NCBI RefSeq assembly: GCF_001183545.1
Contig: NZ_KQ236688.1
Location: forward strand, 1,207,149 to 1,271,148
Direction of reading: 5' to 3'
Length of the DNA stretch: 64,000 nucleotides
Source of the DNA: Cellvibrio sp. pealriver
Lineage (GTDB): Bacteria; Pseudomonadota; Gammaproteobacteria; Pseudomonadales; Cellvibrionaceae
The position numbers and the translations under genes were made by a program. The notes under the pieces are model-generated. The model did not search any database. It was not told the origin of the DNA and was given only the letters and a program-made list of their open reading frames with translations. Below are positions 63,580-64,000 of this stretch, in pieces (positions within the stretch are counted from its first letter, which is position 1; every line of letters starts with the position of its first letter).

Positions 63580-64000
63580 ATGTTTGATAAAACACGCAGA
63601 ACGTTATTTAAGGCCTGTTTAACCGCAGCAGCGGTATCACCCTTGGCACTGGTTAGTCGCACACACGCAACAGAATTAAAAAAAACAGAGCCAACTTGCG
63701 AGCCTGTTGTTAATACACCATTTAAACCAGAGTGGGCGCGCGGCATTGAAGGCCAGCGCAAAGCTGACCTCGGCAACGGCACCTTTTTGAATCCCATTAT
63801 TTCTGGCGATCATGCAGACCCTACTGTGTTAAAAGACGGCGATGATTACTACATGACGTTTTCATCGTTCAATTCGTATCCCGGCATTGTTATTTGGCAC
63901 TCGCGTGATCTGGTCAATTGGGTTCCCGTAGGCCCTGCGTTGCAAAAAAATATCGGCACTGTGTGGGCACTGGATTTATGCAAACACAATGATCGCTACT
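63580..64000 (+). CDS. GH43 family glycosidase, start (3' end outside window)
   Basis: The first 140 codons are visible and the frame is open to the right edge. Residues 5-9 (TRRTLFK context) and the following hydrophobic stretch (ACLTAAAVSPLALV) form a Tat-like signal. The mature part begins the GH43 propeller with NPIISGDHADPTVLKDGDDYYM, where the Asp in HADPTV is the usual catalytic general base. Members cut arabinan, xylan and related polysaccharides; substrate cannot be told. The start at 63580 is nine bases after the pirin stop and has GGG in the gap, and repeats the TTAACC-ATG context of the preceding gene. Confidence 0.88.
   Translation, partial: MFDKTRRTLFKACLTAAAVSPLALVSRTHATELKKTEPTCEPVVNTPFKPEWARGIEGQRKADLGNGTFLNPIISGDHADPTVLKDGDDYYMTFSSFNSYPGIVIWHSRDLVNWVPVGPALQKNIGTVWALDLCKHNDRY

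Noticed and set aside
1..64000. CRISPR array, insertion sequence or prophage
   Set aside because: No repeat-spacer pattern, transposase, integrase or phage structural gene was seen on either strand.

Overview
The window looks like the chromosome of a Cellvibrio-like gammaproteobacterium (Cellvibrionales, near Pseudomonas). I base this on the order tRNA-Leu, tig, clpP, clpX, lon, hupB, ppiD; on the slt/uup/usp/topA/DUF6586 neighbourhood known from pseudomonads; on the large glycogen and carbohydrate gene content; and on a membrane-bound AraC regulator beside a GH43 glycosidase. GC looks moderate by eye. I see no insertion sequence, prophage, integron or CRISPR array. This is protein-motif reading without any database search.

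Region by region. 1-5.5 kb: signalling genes (end of a histidine kinase, a double-FHA membrane protein, a DUF5610-like protein, a glutaredoxin-like protein, an EAL-HDOD protein, CheV). 5.6-15 kb: housekeeping (Slt lytic transglycosylase, Uup ABC-F ATPase, universal stress protein, two unknown membrane proteins, topoisomerase I, a DUF6586-like protein). 15-24 kb: tRNA-Leu(UAG) and the proteostasis block tig-clpP-clpX-lon-hupB-ppiD, with well-formed sigma70 promoters and a sigma32-like promoter before lon. 24-31 kb: a CheC phosphatase / diguanylate cyclase pair divergent from an oligopeptide ABC transporter with fused ATPases. 31-43.6 kb: a glycogen island, glgBA on the minus strand and glgC, a GH57 enzyme, malQ, a PilZ protein and a giant phosphorylase-kinase-like protein on the plus strand. 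43.7-47.5 kb: trkH with a shortened KdpD-type kinase and KdpE. 47.6-51.2 kb: a secreted beta-helix protein, a small membrane protein, a cyclophilin with a GlyGly-CTERM-like tail, and an HPP-family membrane protein. 51.2-57.6 kb: a copper-resistance island (CopZ-like chaperone, CopA ATPase, CueR, a Cys/His-rich exported protein, an outer-membrane efflux lipoprotein, a multicopper oxidase) behind a clear CueR-type promoter. 57.7-64 kb: a three-part lipoprotein (dehydrogenase-like propeller, HEAT repeats, cytochrome c) of the Planctomycetes/Verrucomicrobia type, a membrane-spanning AraC regulator, a pirin-like bicupin and the start of a GH43 enzyme.

The strongest candidates for a less-described system are the 57.7-64 kb carbohydrate/redox locus, the PilZ protein inside the glycogen operon, and the TrkH-KdpD(short)-KdpE operon. 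Coordinates use the start codon I judge best, often shorter than the longest open frame; stops are certain from the sequence.
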